A stretch of DNA of 48,894 bases, from assembly GCA_016787285.1 (NCBI GenBank), contig JAEUUV010000279.1, positions 1 through 48,894 on the forward strand, read 5' to 3'. Shown here piece after piece: positions 25,501 to 31,843 of the stretch. The notes under the pieces were generated by a model. That model had not been told where the DNA came from and did no database searches. It worked only from the letters and a program-made list of their open reading frames with translations. Within the stretch, counting starts at the first letter, position 1. The number at the start of each line of letters is the position of its first letter. A program made the translations under genes and the position numbers. This DNA comes from Saprospiraceae bacterium (GTDB lineage Bacteria; Bacteroidota; Bacteroidia; Chitinophagales; Saprospiraceae).

Positions 25501-27149
25501 CCGGCGGCTCATCCGGCTCGGGCAGCGACCCCTCGGCGCCGAATCGAAATGCCCCTGGAGGTGTGGTTGACCCTGCCAATCCGGGAGGGAACCCGGCCGA
25601 CCCCGCCAATCCGGGCGGCGGCCCGGGCGGAGCGCCCGGCGACAAGGATAAAAAAGCGCCCAAGCCCAAAAAGGAAAAAGACCCGAACCGCCAGCCCTCG
25701 CTTGCCGAGCGCATCGCGTTGCGCCCGCTGATGATGGTGCGTACGGCCCGCTTTACCTACACGGAAAACTTCAGCACCGTGATCCCCGGTTTCACACCGG
25801 AAGCCAAACTCATGGGCCTGAGCGAGGGTTTTGCAGCGCCGGGCTGGGAGTTTGTCGCCGGTTTTCAACCCGATTCCCGTTGGCTCGACGATGCTGCAAG
25901 CAAGGGCTGGATTTCCAATCGCCCGGAACTCAACCAGCAGGTGACACGCAACTATTCCCAGGCCTTCGACGCCTCCGTCAGCATCGAGCCGTTTACGGAT
26001 TTCAAGGTCGAACTGACGCTCAACAAGCAGTACACCCGCAACAGTACGGAGCTGTTCAAGGACCAAAACTTCCTGCTCACGCCCGACGCCGTGGATTTTC
26101 AGCACCGCGCCTTCCGTGAACTCGGCAGTTACAGCGTGTCGTTTTTCACCCTGAACACGTTGTTCGATGAGGACATCAACGGCATGTTTGCCCGTTACGA
26201 AAACTACCGGCCTATCATTTCGGATCGCCTCGGCATCCAGGCCGGCAACAGCGATGAGCACGCCAAAGACGGCTCCGGCTACCGCTATGGCTACGGCAAA
26301 TTTCACCAGGAGGTACTCGTCCCGGCGTTCATTTCGGCCTACGAGGACTCCGACCCCAACAAGGCGAAACTGGACGTGTTCAAAACCAACCCGGCCATCA
26401 ACTGGCGCCTGAACTACAACGGCCTGTCCAAGATTGGCCCGCTCAAAAAGATTTTCTCCAGCATTCAGATCACGCACGGGTACAAAAACACCCTGACGGT
26501 CAACTCGTACAACACGGATATTTTCTTCGACCAGGCGGCGCCGTTTACCATTGACACCCTGAACTACAACTACATCGCCCGGTACGAAATCCCGCAGATC
26601 GTCATCACCGAGCAGCTCTCGCCCCTTCTTGGCGTGGACGTGAAACTCAAAAATGACATGACCTTCAAAGTGGACTATAAAAAAAGCCGGACGCTGGCCT
26701 TGTCGTTTATGGACTACCAACTCGCCGAAACCCGTTCTACCGGATTCACCATCGGGTTTGGTTACCGGATGAAAAACGTGAACATCGCCTTCCTCACCGG
26801 CACCAAAAACAACAAGAGCCGCTCGAAAAAAGGCTCCACGCCCGACCCGGCGGCCCCCGCGCCGCCCAAAGGCGGCGCCGGCCAACAGGCAAATGACCTC
26901 ACGTTCAAGTTCGACTTTGACCTGCGCGACGACATCACGATCAACCACCGCCTCGAACAGGTGGACGAGGCCGTGCCGACCCGGGGCGCCCGTACCATCA
27001 GCATCAACCCATCGGTGGACTATGCATTGAACCGCAGGCTGTCTTTGCGTGTTTTCACCGACTACCGCAAGACCGTGCCGAAAACCTCGCAGTCGTTTCC
27101 GATCACGACGGTTACGGCAGGCGTAGCGATCAAGTTTTCGCTCAACTAA
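19521..27149 (+). CDS. sprA: SprA, outer-membrane translocon of the type IX secretion system
   Basis: 2542 residues from the ATG at 19521 (a TTG six bases earlier is in frame). SprA (Sov) is the giant 36-strand barrel through which type IX secretion substrates, including gliding adhesins, leave the cell. Recognised by length and by family segments such as NPILTLRQQSIGNFDFD, FLQPGHNAAIN, GIAYIDDFEGS and the late VEVWVNELRLNGF. A signal-like hydrophobic N-terminus is present. A Gly/Pro/Asn-rich low-complexity stretch (25386-25690) is inserted before a late barrel segment. A PorP/SprF gene in the same window supports an active type IX system. Confidence 0.95.
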   Translation: MTKKNILLATAGLFSLAALYAYSSSELLVPRTAAYFEPRTSYVAPPDTVPPLDDRKDDFLNGKPKNTVDLQDPKAIQKEVEYDPITNMYIITEKIGDDYFRAPTYMTFDEYVRWRDQKQQQEFFDRMLGVSTPGGKNGGAADPIAKFEVKTGLVERLFGGTNVDIKPQGNINLTFGYNWQRVQNPILTLRQQSIGNFDFDMDINMSAAGQIGEKLKINFNYNTQATFDFDNQMKLSYDTKNFSEDEIIQNIEAGNVSMPLRSNLIQGVQNLFGFKTALKFGHLNVTLLAAQQRSRQSNLSLQGGSQLQTFQKLVDEYDENRHFLLSHWNRAQFEPSLMCLPVPLSQFTITRMEVWVSTVQQQQDQNRTQRTIVALMDMGEPKPYLDGSTADRPDYSVLVPPAQDFKGEGLPANQNNNLYPTILGDVTADSTLRLQDKILPHLVNNLNLRQIRDFEVVNARPLSPSEYTYHDQLGFISISSNVQPDQVVGAAFEYTYNGVAYKVGEFSSDLANTDSASQTANVLFVKMLKGTTANVRFPIWDLMMKNVYSVGSVNVDPQEFRFDIFYEDPGKGQKRFLNGSDIPPGVSGIPLLQIFRLDTLNLQGDPGPDGIFDFVPGLTINLRNGRVMFPVLEPFGAHLANKLQAAGASQATIEKYVYPQLYDSTLFRAREFQQLNRFALKGSYKSSTSSEISLGTFNLPRGSVRVSAGSRQLYENQDYIVDYNIGKVKILAEDILQSGQSVNVSFEDNTLFGFQNRTMFGARFDYTIGKDINIGATYMNLFERPLTQKVNYGDDPINNKMYGFDFSISKEAPWLTKLVDKIPLIDTKEPSSISAQAEMAFLQPGHNAAINQASESGGIAYIDDFEGSTANLPLANPANSWVIASVPQGDNLLFPENAADNLALGANRARLSWYVADPSARDQVDGNNPYTRLIQFQDIFPNRQLTPLEQSALRPLDVTIFPRERGPYNFEIPDGYPGFSQGLTTTGELDQPETRWAGFMRALNTVDFEAANIEFVEFWMLNPYMDKGDGTNVSKDGDMYIDLGYVSEDIMRDSRQFFENAIPTGGTVGSTADTRWGRIPLLQPVVNAFDNDPAKRDLQDLGLDGLNDSIERVFFADWLNVILASSLSPNAKAAIEADPSNDNFVFFRDPAFDATTPGLLERYRRFNSTQGNSPANETQSLNPSATTLPDNEDINRDLSLNQSESYFRYKIPLKKRLVTFNDGVQMEVLDTEDPALRDLVTDTVVFDRNGARFVWYRFKMPIDYNRREAINDIQDFRAIRFVRMFWKGFDERTTFRFATLELGRNQWRRYTQPLPRLGPDGVGCDDPGTSQIPFDVNAVSIEQNSARAPFNYTIPYGISREQSVGAFPDILQNEQALAISICSLTHCAARGIFKMINMDLRQFNRMKMFVHGERVDEPLDSNDMTVFIRLGSDFSNNYYEYELPLIPSNPDNVVNGNPDTRSYKEEVWRPENNFDFPLSLLTEVKKMRNADPNWDYTLPFTITDPENPRAKVKVVGNPNLGFVKGAMIGVRNVDETQVPHCVEVWVNELRLNGFNEQAGYAGQARVDMKLADLGNIAVAGNYSSIGWGSIEQKLVQRQREEIIQFDISTNIELGKFFPQGFGLRLPFYAQYSNTTKNPEYDPYDLDIKLADKLDAEANAAKRDSIRASAQDVVTVRGFNFTNVRKEHTGSPRKIRLPWHIENFSLTYAFNQERRRNPFILNDETNRYKGALDYQYATGMKPIEPFKKLIKNDTWLKWLKEFNFNPLPNTYGFNTTLERVSQVTTYRFAGEDPALNTYYNRRFTWDRNYDLGWDITKNLRFSFDAQVRSLIDEPQQLENGIPVTPEARRDSIWKNIKNLGRPKNYAHNATLNYTLPFKMIPMMDWITVKASYNAGYTWTAQSLKLQYMGEVPPEHANNVNLRSLGHVIQNKNTRQINGTFSFENLYNKSKYLGKINKPGGGGGPGAPGGSNNPINRNIPRDMPGSGGLPGSDKVPGGSSGSGSDPSAPNRNAPGGVVDPANPGGNPADPANPGGGPGGAPGDKDKKAPKPKKEKDPNRQPSLAERIALRPLMMVRTARFTYTENFSTVIPGFTPEAKLMGLSEGFAAPGWEFVAGFQPDSRWLDDAASKGWISNRPELNQQVTRNYSQAFDASVSIEPFTDFKVELTLNKQYTRNSTELFKDQNFLLTPDAVDFQHRAFRELGSYSVSFFTLNTLFDEDINGMFARYENYRPIISDRLGIQAGNSDEHAKDGSGYRYGYGKFHQEVLVPAFISAYEDSDPNKAKLDVFKTNPAINWRLNYNGLSKIGPLKKIFSSIQITHGYKNTLTVNSYNTDIFFDQAAPFTIDTLNYNYIARYEIPQIVITEQLSPLLGVDVKLKNDMTFKVDYKKSRTLALSFMDYQLAETRSTGFTIGFGYRMKNVNIAFLTGTKNNKSRSKKGSTPDPAAPAPPKGGAGQQANDLTFKFDFDLRDDITINHRLEQVDEAVPTRGARTISINPSVDYALNRRLSLRVFTDYRKTVPKTSQSFPITTVTAGVAIKFSLN

Positions 27150-27278
27150 AGTTGATTGGTTGATTGGTTGATTGGTTGATTGGTTAACGAGGGTGGAGGA
27201 GGAGAGTGCCCAATCAACCAGTCAACCAATTAACCAATCAACCAGTCAACCAATCAACCAGTCAACTAATCAACTGGA
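27150..27278. repeat. Inverted arrays of 8-bp repeats between sprA and the DAHP synthase gene
   Basis: Four TTGATTGG units (27152-27183) face an array of about eight CCAATCAA/CCAGTCAA units (27210-27276), separated by a purine-rich spacer. The two arms are complementary, so the RNA would fold into a long hairpin directly after the sprA stop. The units are the same family as the coding repeat at 17421-17544. The right arm runs to the ATG at 27279 and so occupies its ribosome-binding region. Confidence 0.88.
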
Positions 27279-28367
27279 ATGACCTTTCAGCCCATCTTCG
27301 AACCTCCCCGCCCCATTCTCATCGCCGGCCCATGCTCGGCGGAAACAGAAGATCAGGTTTTGGCCACGGCAAACGCCCTGAAAAATACAGGGGTGTCGCT
27401 TTTTCGCGCCGGAATCTGGAAGCCCCGCACGCGGCCCGGCGCATTCGAGGGGGTAGGGACGCCGGGACTGAAATGGCTCCGGCGCGTAAAGGAGGAAACC
27501 GGGCTGGCAGTCACGACCGAGGTAGCCAATGCGCAACATGTGCAGGAATGTCTGGAGCATGGAATAGATGTGCTCTGGATCGGCGCGCGCACCACCGTGA
27601 ACCCGTTTTCTGTACAGGAAATTGCCGACGCGCTGGCGGGTGTGGACATTCCGATTCTGGTAAAAAACCCGATCAATCCCGACTACAAGTTGTGGGTGGG
27701 TGCACTTGAGCGGCTTCATCAGGCCGGACTGCGTCGCGTGGCGGCCGTACACCGCGGGTTCTCCAGTTACGGCGATTTCAAGTACCGCAACGCGCCCCGC
27801 TGGCAAATGGCCATTGACCTCATGCAGGAGTTCCCCGACCTTGAGGTCATTTGCGACATCAGCCACATCTGCGGGCGCCGCGACATCCTGACCGAAACCG
27901 CCCAAAAAGCCTACGACCTCAATTTCGACGGGCTAATGGTGGAGGTACACCCCAACCCGAATCAAGCCTGGAGCGATGCTGCCCAGCAACTCACGCCCGA
28001 TGCATTTCAGGACATGCTCCGGCAAATTGTACGCCGCGCCATCTCGACCGACGACCCTGATTTTCTGGCGCGTATGGAAAATTGCCGCAGCGTCATTGAC
28101 GAAATTGATGAGGAAATCATCAGCCTGATCGCGCGGCGTATGCTTTTAGTGCGGGAAATAGGGGCCATCAAAAAGGACAAAAACGTGGCGGTACTTCAGC
28201 CCGAGCGGTTCCGGGCGCTACGGGAGGCTCTGCTGCGCCGGGGCGAAAAAAACGAACTCAGCCCCGAGTTCATCGCGCTTTTTCTGGAAGCCGTGCACCA
28301 GGAAAGCATCAACCAGCAAGAACAGATAATCAATGCCCGGAATGAAGCGGTTTCCCGGGAGCGCTAA
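27279..28367 (+). CDS. Bifunctional DAHP synthase / chorismate mutase (type II CM)
   Basis: 362 residues. The N-terminal DAHP synthase (about 1-260) of the KDPG-aldolase-like class has IAGPCSAET, FRAGIWKPRTRP and the metal and substrate residues in EVHPNPNQAWSDAAQQL. The C-terminal part (about 270-362) is an AroQ-type chorismate mutase: CRSVIDEIDEEIISLIARRM with the catalytic Arg, Lys and Glu pattern continuing in VREIGAIKK. It joins the entry step of aromatic amino-acid synthesis to the branch toward Phe and Tyr. A fusion of this type is common in Bacteroidota. Confidence 0.93.
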   Translation: MTFQPIFEPPRPILIAGPCSAETEDQVLATANALKNTGVSLFRAGIWKPRTRPGAFEGVGTPGLKWLRRVKEETGLAVTTEVANAQHVQECLEHGIDVLWIGARTTVNPFSVQEIADALAGVDIPILVKNPINPDYKLWVGALERLHQAGLRRVAAVHRGFSSYGDFKYRNAPRWQMAIDLMQEFPDLEVICDISHICGRRDILTETAQKAYDLNFDGLMVEVHPNPNQAWSDAAQQLTPDAFQDMLRQIVRRAISTDDPDFLARMENCRSVIDEIDEEIISLIARRMLLVREIGAIKKDKNVAVLQPERFRALREALLRRGEKNELSPEFIALFLEAVHQESINQQEQIINARNEAVSRER

Positions 28368-28412
28368 TGTGGCGTACTGCCTTCGTACTGTTTTTGGCCG
28401 GTTGGTTGTGAT

Positions 28413-28457
28413 TTCAAAAACGACGCGAGCCATCCCGGAAAACCGGAATGGCTCGCG
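28413..28457 (-). terminator. Intrinsic terminator of the L28-L33-DUF4295 operon
   Basis: CGCGAGCCATCCCGG (28424-28438) pairs with 28443-28457 with one mismatch and a four-base loop. Read on the minus strand the stem is followed by TCGTTTTTG, a T-run, so it ends transcription from the ribosomal-protein genes to its right. Confidence 0.8.
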
Positions 28458-28481
28458 CATATTGACAAGTCCGGATAGGAC

Positions 28482-28661
28482 TTACTTCACGTCGGCAAAG
28501 AAATCTTTCACTTTGTCTTTGTGAACGATCATTTGCTTGTAGGTATAGCGACCGGTAGCGGGGTCTTTGACGGCTTTTACCACTTTCACATGGTCCTTAC
28601 CGGAGCCGGCGTTAGCGGCACGCTGGGCTACCCGAGCGTTTTTGGAAACTTTTTTTGCCAT
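28482..28661 (-). CDS. DUF4295 family small basic protein
   Basis: 59 residues: MAKKVSKNARVAQRAANA, then VKVVKAVKDPATGRYTYKQ and an end DKVKDFFADVK. This matches the DUF4295 pattern (basic start, V-K-x-V-K-x-P-x-T-G-x-Y), a Bacteroidota-specific protein that follows bL28 and bL33. It is highly basic and probably ribosome-associated. It lies 43 bases after rpmG and just before the operon terminator. Confidence 0.88.
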   Translation of the reverse strand: MAKKVSKNARVAQRAANAGSGKDHVKVVKAVKDPATGRYTYKQMIVHKDKVKDFFADVK

Positions 28662-28704
28662 GGCGTTCCGTGCTTTTTAAGTTAAAAAATAGGACTGGTA
28701 TGCC

Positions 28705-28893
28705 TTATTTGATCTCGCGGTGTACGGTGTACTTCCGCATGATCGGGTTGTATTTTTTCAGTTCGATGCGTTCCGGCGTGTTCTTGCGGTTCTTCTGGGT
28801 GATGTACCGGGAAGTGCCGGGCAAGCCACTGTTTTTGTGCTCGGTACACTCGAGGATAACCTGAAGCCGATTGCCTTTGCTTTTCTTTGCCAT
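28705..28893 (-). CDS. rpmG: 50S ribosomal protein bL33
   Basis: 62 residues with the L33 pattern: [20 protein letters not shown] and [20 protein letters not shown]. Only one cysteine remains, so it is the zinc-free form. It lies 45 bases after rpmB and is transcribed with it. Confidence 0.95.
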   Translation of the reverse strand: MAKKSKGNRLQVILECTEHKNSGLPGTSRYITQKNRKNTPERIELKKYNPIMRKYTVHREIK

Positions 28894-28938
28894 GATGTAT
28901 GCTGTTCAAATTGTGCGTGATTGCGTCCTGACGGGGGC

Positions 28939-29199
28939 TTAACAGCCGTACTCCTCGCCGTGGTAGATAATCTCGCCTTTCTTTTCCAATTTTTTAATGT
29001 AGGCGTACAGGCCCATTTTGCTAATCGTGCGGAGAGCAGCGCAGCTCACTTTCAAGGTGACCCACTCGCCGGTTTCCGGCATGAAAAACTTTTTTGTTTG
29101 CAGGTTCGGGTGGAACCGGCGCTTCGTCTTGCGGTTGGAGTGCGATACGTAGTTGCCCGATATCGTCTTCTTCCCCGTCAAATCACAAACTTTCGACAT
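28939..29199 (-). CDS. rpmB: 50S ribosomal protein bL28
   Basis: 86 residues: MSKVCDLTGKKTISGNYVSH, then SNRKTKRRFHPNLQ and the conserved WVTLKVSCAALRTISKMG tail. It is the first gene of the three-gene operon, with a promoter-like element at 29255. Confidence 0.95.
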   Translation of the reverse strand: MSKVCDLTGKKTISGNYVSHSNRKTKRRFHPNLQTKKFFMPETGEWVTLKVSCAALRTISKMGLYAYIKKLEKKGEIIYHGEEYGC

Positions 29200-29254
29200 G
29201 ACTTCTGTTCTTGACTTGTGTGTGCGTTATGCTTTTTGCCGAGGTTGGCGAATC

Positions 29255-29262
29255 CAAAATTA
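29255..29262 (-). promoter_or_regulatory. -7 promoter element TAATTTTG for rpmB-rpmG-DUF4295
   Basis: Minus-strand TAATTTTG matches TAnnTTTG and lies 55 bases before the rpmB ATG. A TTG is found 17 bases upstream of it, a plausible -33 element. Confidence 0.6.
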
Positions 29263-29299
29263 GTTTTGTTTGCCAATGACAATCAAGCGCTTGTAAATT

Positions 29300-29375
29300 T
29301 GGTGACTCCGAGAGGACTCGAACCTCTAACCTTCTGATCCGTAGTCAGATGCTCTATCCATTAAGCTACGGAGCC
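29300..29375 (-). tRNA. tRNA-Arg (anticodon ACG), CCA encoded
   Basis: The minus strand folds as a cloverleaf. Acceptor GGCTCCG pairs with CGGAGTC (with one G-U), the anticodon stem is TCTGA/TCAGA with loop CTACGGA, and the T-arm reads AGAGGTTCGAGTCCTCT. Anticodon ACG is at 29340-29342 (position 34-36) and reads CGN arginine codons after A34 is deaminated. Discriminator A is followed by genomic CCA. Confidence 0.93.
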
Positions 29376-29398
29376 ATCACTACTTGTTTTTCGGGCTG

Positions 29399-29431
29399 CA
29401 AAGGTAAGCGCCGGGCAGTTAAATTTCCAAA
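29399..29431 (-). promoter_or_regulatory. Promoter of tRNA-Arg: TTTG and TACCTTTG, 21-bp spacing
   Basis: On the minus strand TTTG (29428-29431) and TACCTTTG (29399-29406) are separated by 21 bases, as expected for Bacteroidota sigma-A promoters. The -7 element ends 23 bases before the tRNA 5' end. This is the most complete promoter in the window. Confidence 0.7.
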
Positions 29432-29805
29432 CCGGATTTTATTTTTTCAAAAAATTTACCCAGGAAAGGCTCGGGCGGGCTGCTTCTCAGGCCTCGACCC
29501 GTTCGATGTTCAAGTCGGGCCGGACGTCGGCCAGCCCATTTCGGCGCGGGCGGTTGCGGCTTTTCTACGGATGGCTTCCTAACCCGGATCGCCATTTCGA
29601 CGCACACGCAGTTGCCGCCCATGGAATCAGCAGGCGTGCTTGGCCAACGCCTCCAGCGGCGTGGGTCTCGAAAATTCCCGGGTTATACTAGTAGTGAGTT
29701 TCCCGGCGGCCAGCTATTGGCGGAGTAGGGCAGTGTTCATGCGCAGGAGTTGGAGTGTTTCATTTCCAGGCCGTGCGAAAGTAGGCGGAAGTGGAGAGAA
29801 TTATG
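29432..29805. other. Non-coding gap, no recognisable gene
   Basis: About 370 bases between the tRNA promoter and the stop of the next minus-strand gene. Short open frames exist on both strands (the longest about 67 codons on the minus strand) but none has a convincing start or a known motif. The base composition is like coding DNA (GC-rich), so it may be the decayed remnant of a gene. Confidence 0.3.
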
Positions 29806-30294
29806 TTATCCTTCTGCTTTCAGTATCCGCCGAATTTCATGCGCAAGATCTTTCAGTTTCGCTGCCTGGCCGGCTTGCGCAACCCACACATTACCAGAGT
29901 CAAAATGAAGATATAGCGGGTGGCCGTAGTCCATCGTCCTATTATTGTAGCGGTAATCATATTCGACGATTCTCGGCCCGATGGAGTAGTTCACTAATTG
30001 TTTCCAGTTTCTTTTTTTGAAAACGATTCCCCATGCTATTACCGAAAAGGTTCGGTTTTTAGTGTCAAAAACGACTTTACGAGTAGCATTGAAAAGCAGT
30101 ATGCTGCCAAAGAAAATCCCGAACAAGGCTACCCAGGGAGCCTGCTTATTGGCATATACGATATAGAGGAGTCCAAGTTGTACGGCTATACATAGCACCC
30201 ACGAAAAAATCCGGGCGAATTTTGGGTGGGTGTAAACCGTGGTCATGTCGCCACTAACCTGAATCCATTTTGAAAACTGGTTATCCTTCATCAT
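29806..30294 (-). CDS. Small membrane protein with PH-like C-terminal part
   Basis: 162 residues (a second ATG follows one codon later). Two membrane helices at about residues 27-48 and 52-68 are followed by a soluble beta-rich part: KVVFDTKNRTFSVIAWGIVF and RNWKQLVNYSIGPRIV. This layout resembles bacterial PH/YdbT-like membrane domains. It is the last gene of the minus-strand run that starts at 38724, with 136 bases (30295-30430, nothing seen) between it and the preceding gene. GC content is lower than in most of the window. Confidence 0.6.
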   Translation of the reverse strand: MMKDNQFSKWIQVSGDMTTVYTHPKFARIFSWVLCIAVQLGLLYIVYANKQAPWVALFGIFFGSILLFNATRKVVFDTKNRTFSVIAWGIVFKKRNWKQLVNYSIGPRIVEYDYRYNNRTMDYGHPLYLHFDSGNVWVAQAGQAAKLKDLAHEIRRILKAEG

Positions 30295-30430
30295 GTTTAA
30301 ATTTACTGGATCCGCCCTAATATCTGATGTTGCTGTCCTACGAATTGGAATTCAAGAAACGCAGCAGCACAGGCGAGTTATACCCGGCGGAAAGTGGTTT
30401 GTATTAGAGAAACATATTGGGTGTGTTTGC

Positions 30431-31792
30431 CTATTTTTTGATACGGACGCTGATACCCCCTCCCACAATCAATGCAGAGAAAGCCAACGTAATAATTTCG
30501 GAGAAATGGGAGTATGTGGGAAATATGTAGGAGATTGGGTTGATCCCCAGCGCGTACAAAAGGGCCAGCAACAACGCAAATGGAAGCCCCGTTTTTAGAT
30601 AATGCCAGAAAGTTTTTTTTCCTTTATCAGGCGTGCCTTGGGGCTGGCGTACAAAATTGATCCATGCGCCTAAAAGCACGCCAAGTAAGAATGACAAAAT
30701 GAATATCCACGGAAGAACATAGCTAATTTCATATTTTCCAGGGGCCATACCGGGTGCTTGCACGTCTAATACGCCCTGACCACTGCGTTGTGAGCGGAAA
30801 AACACCTTTTTGATCTCGCCGGGTTTCAGTTCAATTGCCGTTGGGTTTACAATGCCGTTAGTAGCGACAAGACCGACGGTCACCGGCTTCCCGGTTGATA
30901 CCCCTATCAGCGAAACAGCTACTTCGATTTGTTCGATCCCAAACCCTTGTAAAGGATGCTTGGGAAAATCCAGTCGAATGGCCGGACTCACGGGAATGTT
31001 TACCTCGTATCCATCACGATTGTCCGAAGTAAGCAAGAGTACCTTGACACTATCCATGGGAGATTGCATGACGAAGTTGATGCTGGTATCGGGCAAGTTT
31101 GCATGGCTGATACTCAAGGTGTTTGGAATTGATTGTGCATCGGTAGCTCTGACATGAACCGTGACCGGCTGTACGAGTTTCAGGTTGTCGGATGGGTGTT
31201 CTTCATCAATTAAAAAGACATTTAGTACGCCTTCAAACAAATCCCTTTTATGGTCGAAACACATGCTCTTCAATACGAAAAAAGCCGGGCGCAAACTCAC
31301 TTGACTTCCTTTGGAGCTTCGCGCCTCGTACACTTCTGGAAGAAGAAAATACTCCTTTTGTTTGGCCATATCAGAAGGTGGCCCCGTTTTTATTTTAAGA
31401 ATCTTGTTTTCCGAGAGGTGGTGTACCATTAAATTGACTTGTTCTGGAAGTGGCAATTTCCCTACCCGCGATTGGGGAAGTTGGCTTGATACCCTCAACT
31501 CGACCGTTGTATCCACCTTTCCCTTTAGGTTGAGTATTTTGGCTTTTTTCGTCAGATTGAGAACCCACCTGGTGCCTGCCGGGACGGATTGAGGCAGACT
31601 ATTCGTGGTATTTGCTGACCCAGAGTTTTGACTTGGCTCGATTGTCGAATGTATCGGAACATTAAATTTGCCGAGCGCCTTACTGATCTTGGCCAATTCG
31701 GCAGAATTTAGTTTAGGTGACGACTGTTGAGCGCCAAGGAGTGAAGCAGCGAATAACAATACGAGTGTGACTGCAACGTGTACTGTTTTCAT
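30431..31792 (-). CDS. Exported protein with C-terminal membrane anchor, unknown function
   Basis: 453 residues. A signal peptide (MKTVHVAVTLVLLFAASLLGA) shown by its core VLLFAASLLGAQ is followed by about 330 residues with beta-sandwich character, including a C-terminal Ig-like stretch (IELKPGEIKKVFFRSQRSGQG). Three hydrophobic segments near the end (WIFILSFLLGVLLGAW, FALLLALLYALG, IITLAFSALIVGGGI) would hold it in the inner membrane with the bulk in the periplasm. It follows the three-domain hydrolase gene by 51 bases. An anchoring or immunity role is conceivable but not shown. Confidence 0.6.
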   Translation of the reverse strand: MKTVHVAVTLVLLFAASLLGAQQSSPKLNSAELAKISKALGKFNVPIHSTIEPSQNSGSANTTNSLPQSVPAGTRWVLNLTKKAKILNLKGKVDTTVELRVSSQLPQSRVGKLPLPEQVNLMVHHLSENKILKIKTGPPSDMAKQKEYFLLPEVYEARSSKGSQVSLRPAFFVLKSMCFDHKRDLFEGVLNVFLIDEEHPSDNLKLVQPVTVHVRATDAQSIPNTLSISHANLPDTSINFVMQSPMDSVKVLLLTSDNRDGYEVNIPVSPAIRLDFPKHPLQGFGIEQIEVAVSLIGVSTGKPVTVGLVATNGIVNPTAIELKPGEIKKVFFRSQRSGQGVLDVQAPGMAPGKYEISYVLPWIFILSFLLGVLLGAWINFVRQPQGTPDKGKKTFWHYLKTGLPFALLLALLYALGINPISYIFPTYSHFSEIITLAFSALIVGGGISVRIKK

Positions 31793-31843
31793 TGTAAAGG
31801 ACTTGGTTAAAAAATGAAAGGTCGGCAGGCTCGAGAAAAAGGG

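Noticed and set aside
29432-29805. Short plus-strand frames that might encode the end of a histidine kinase (SSGVGLEN)
   Set aside because: The similarity is limited to a few residues, the frame lacks the other kinase motifs and no start is visible.
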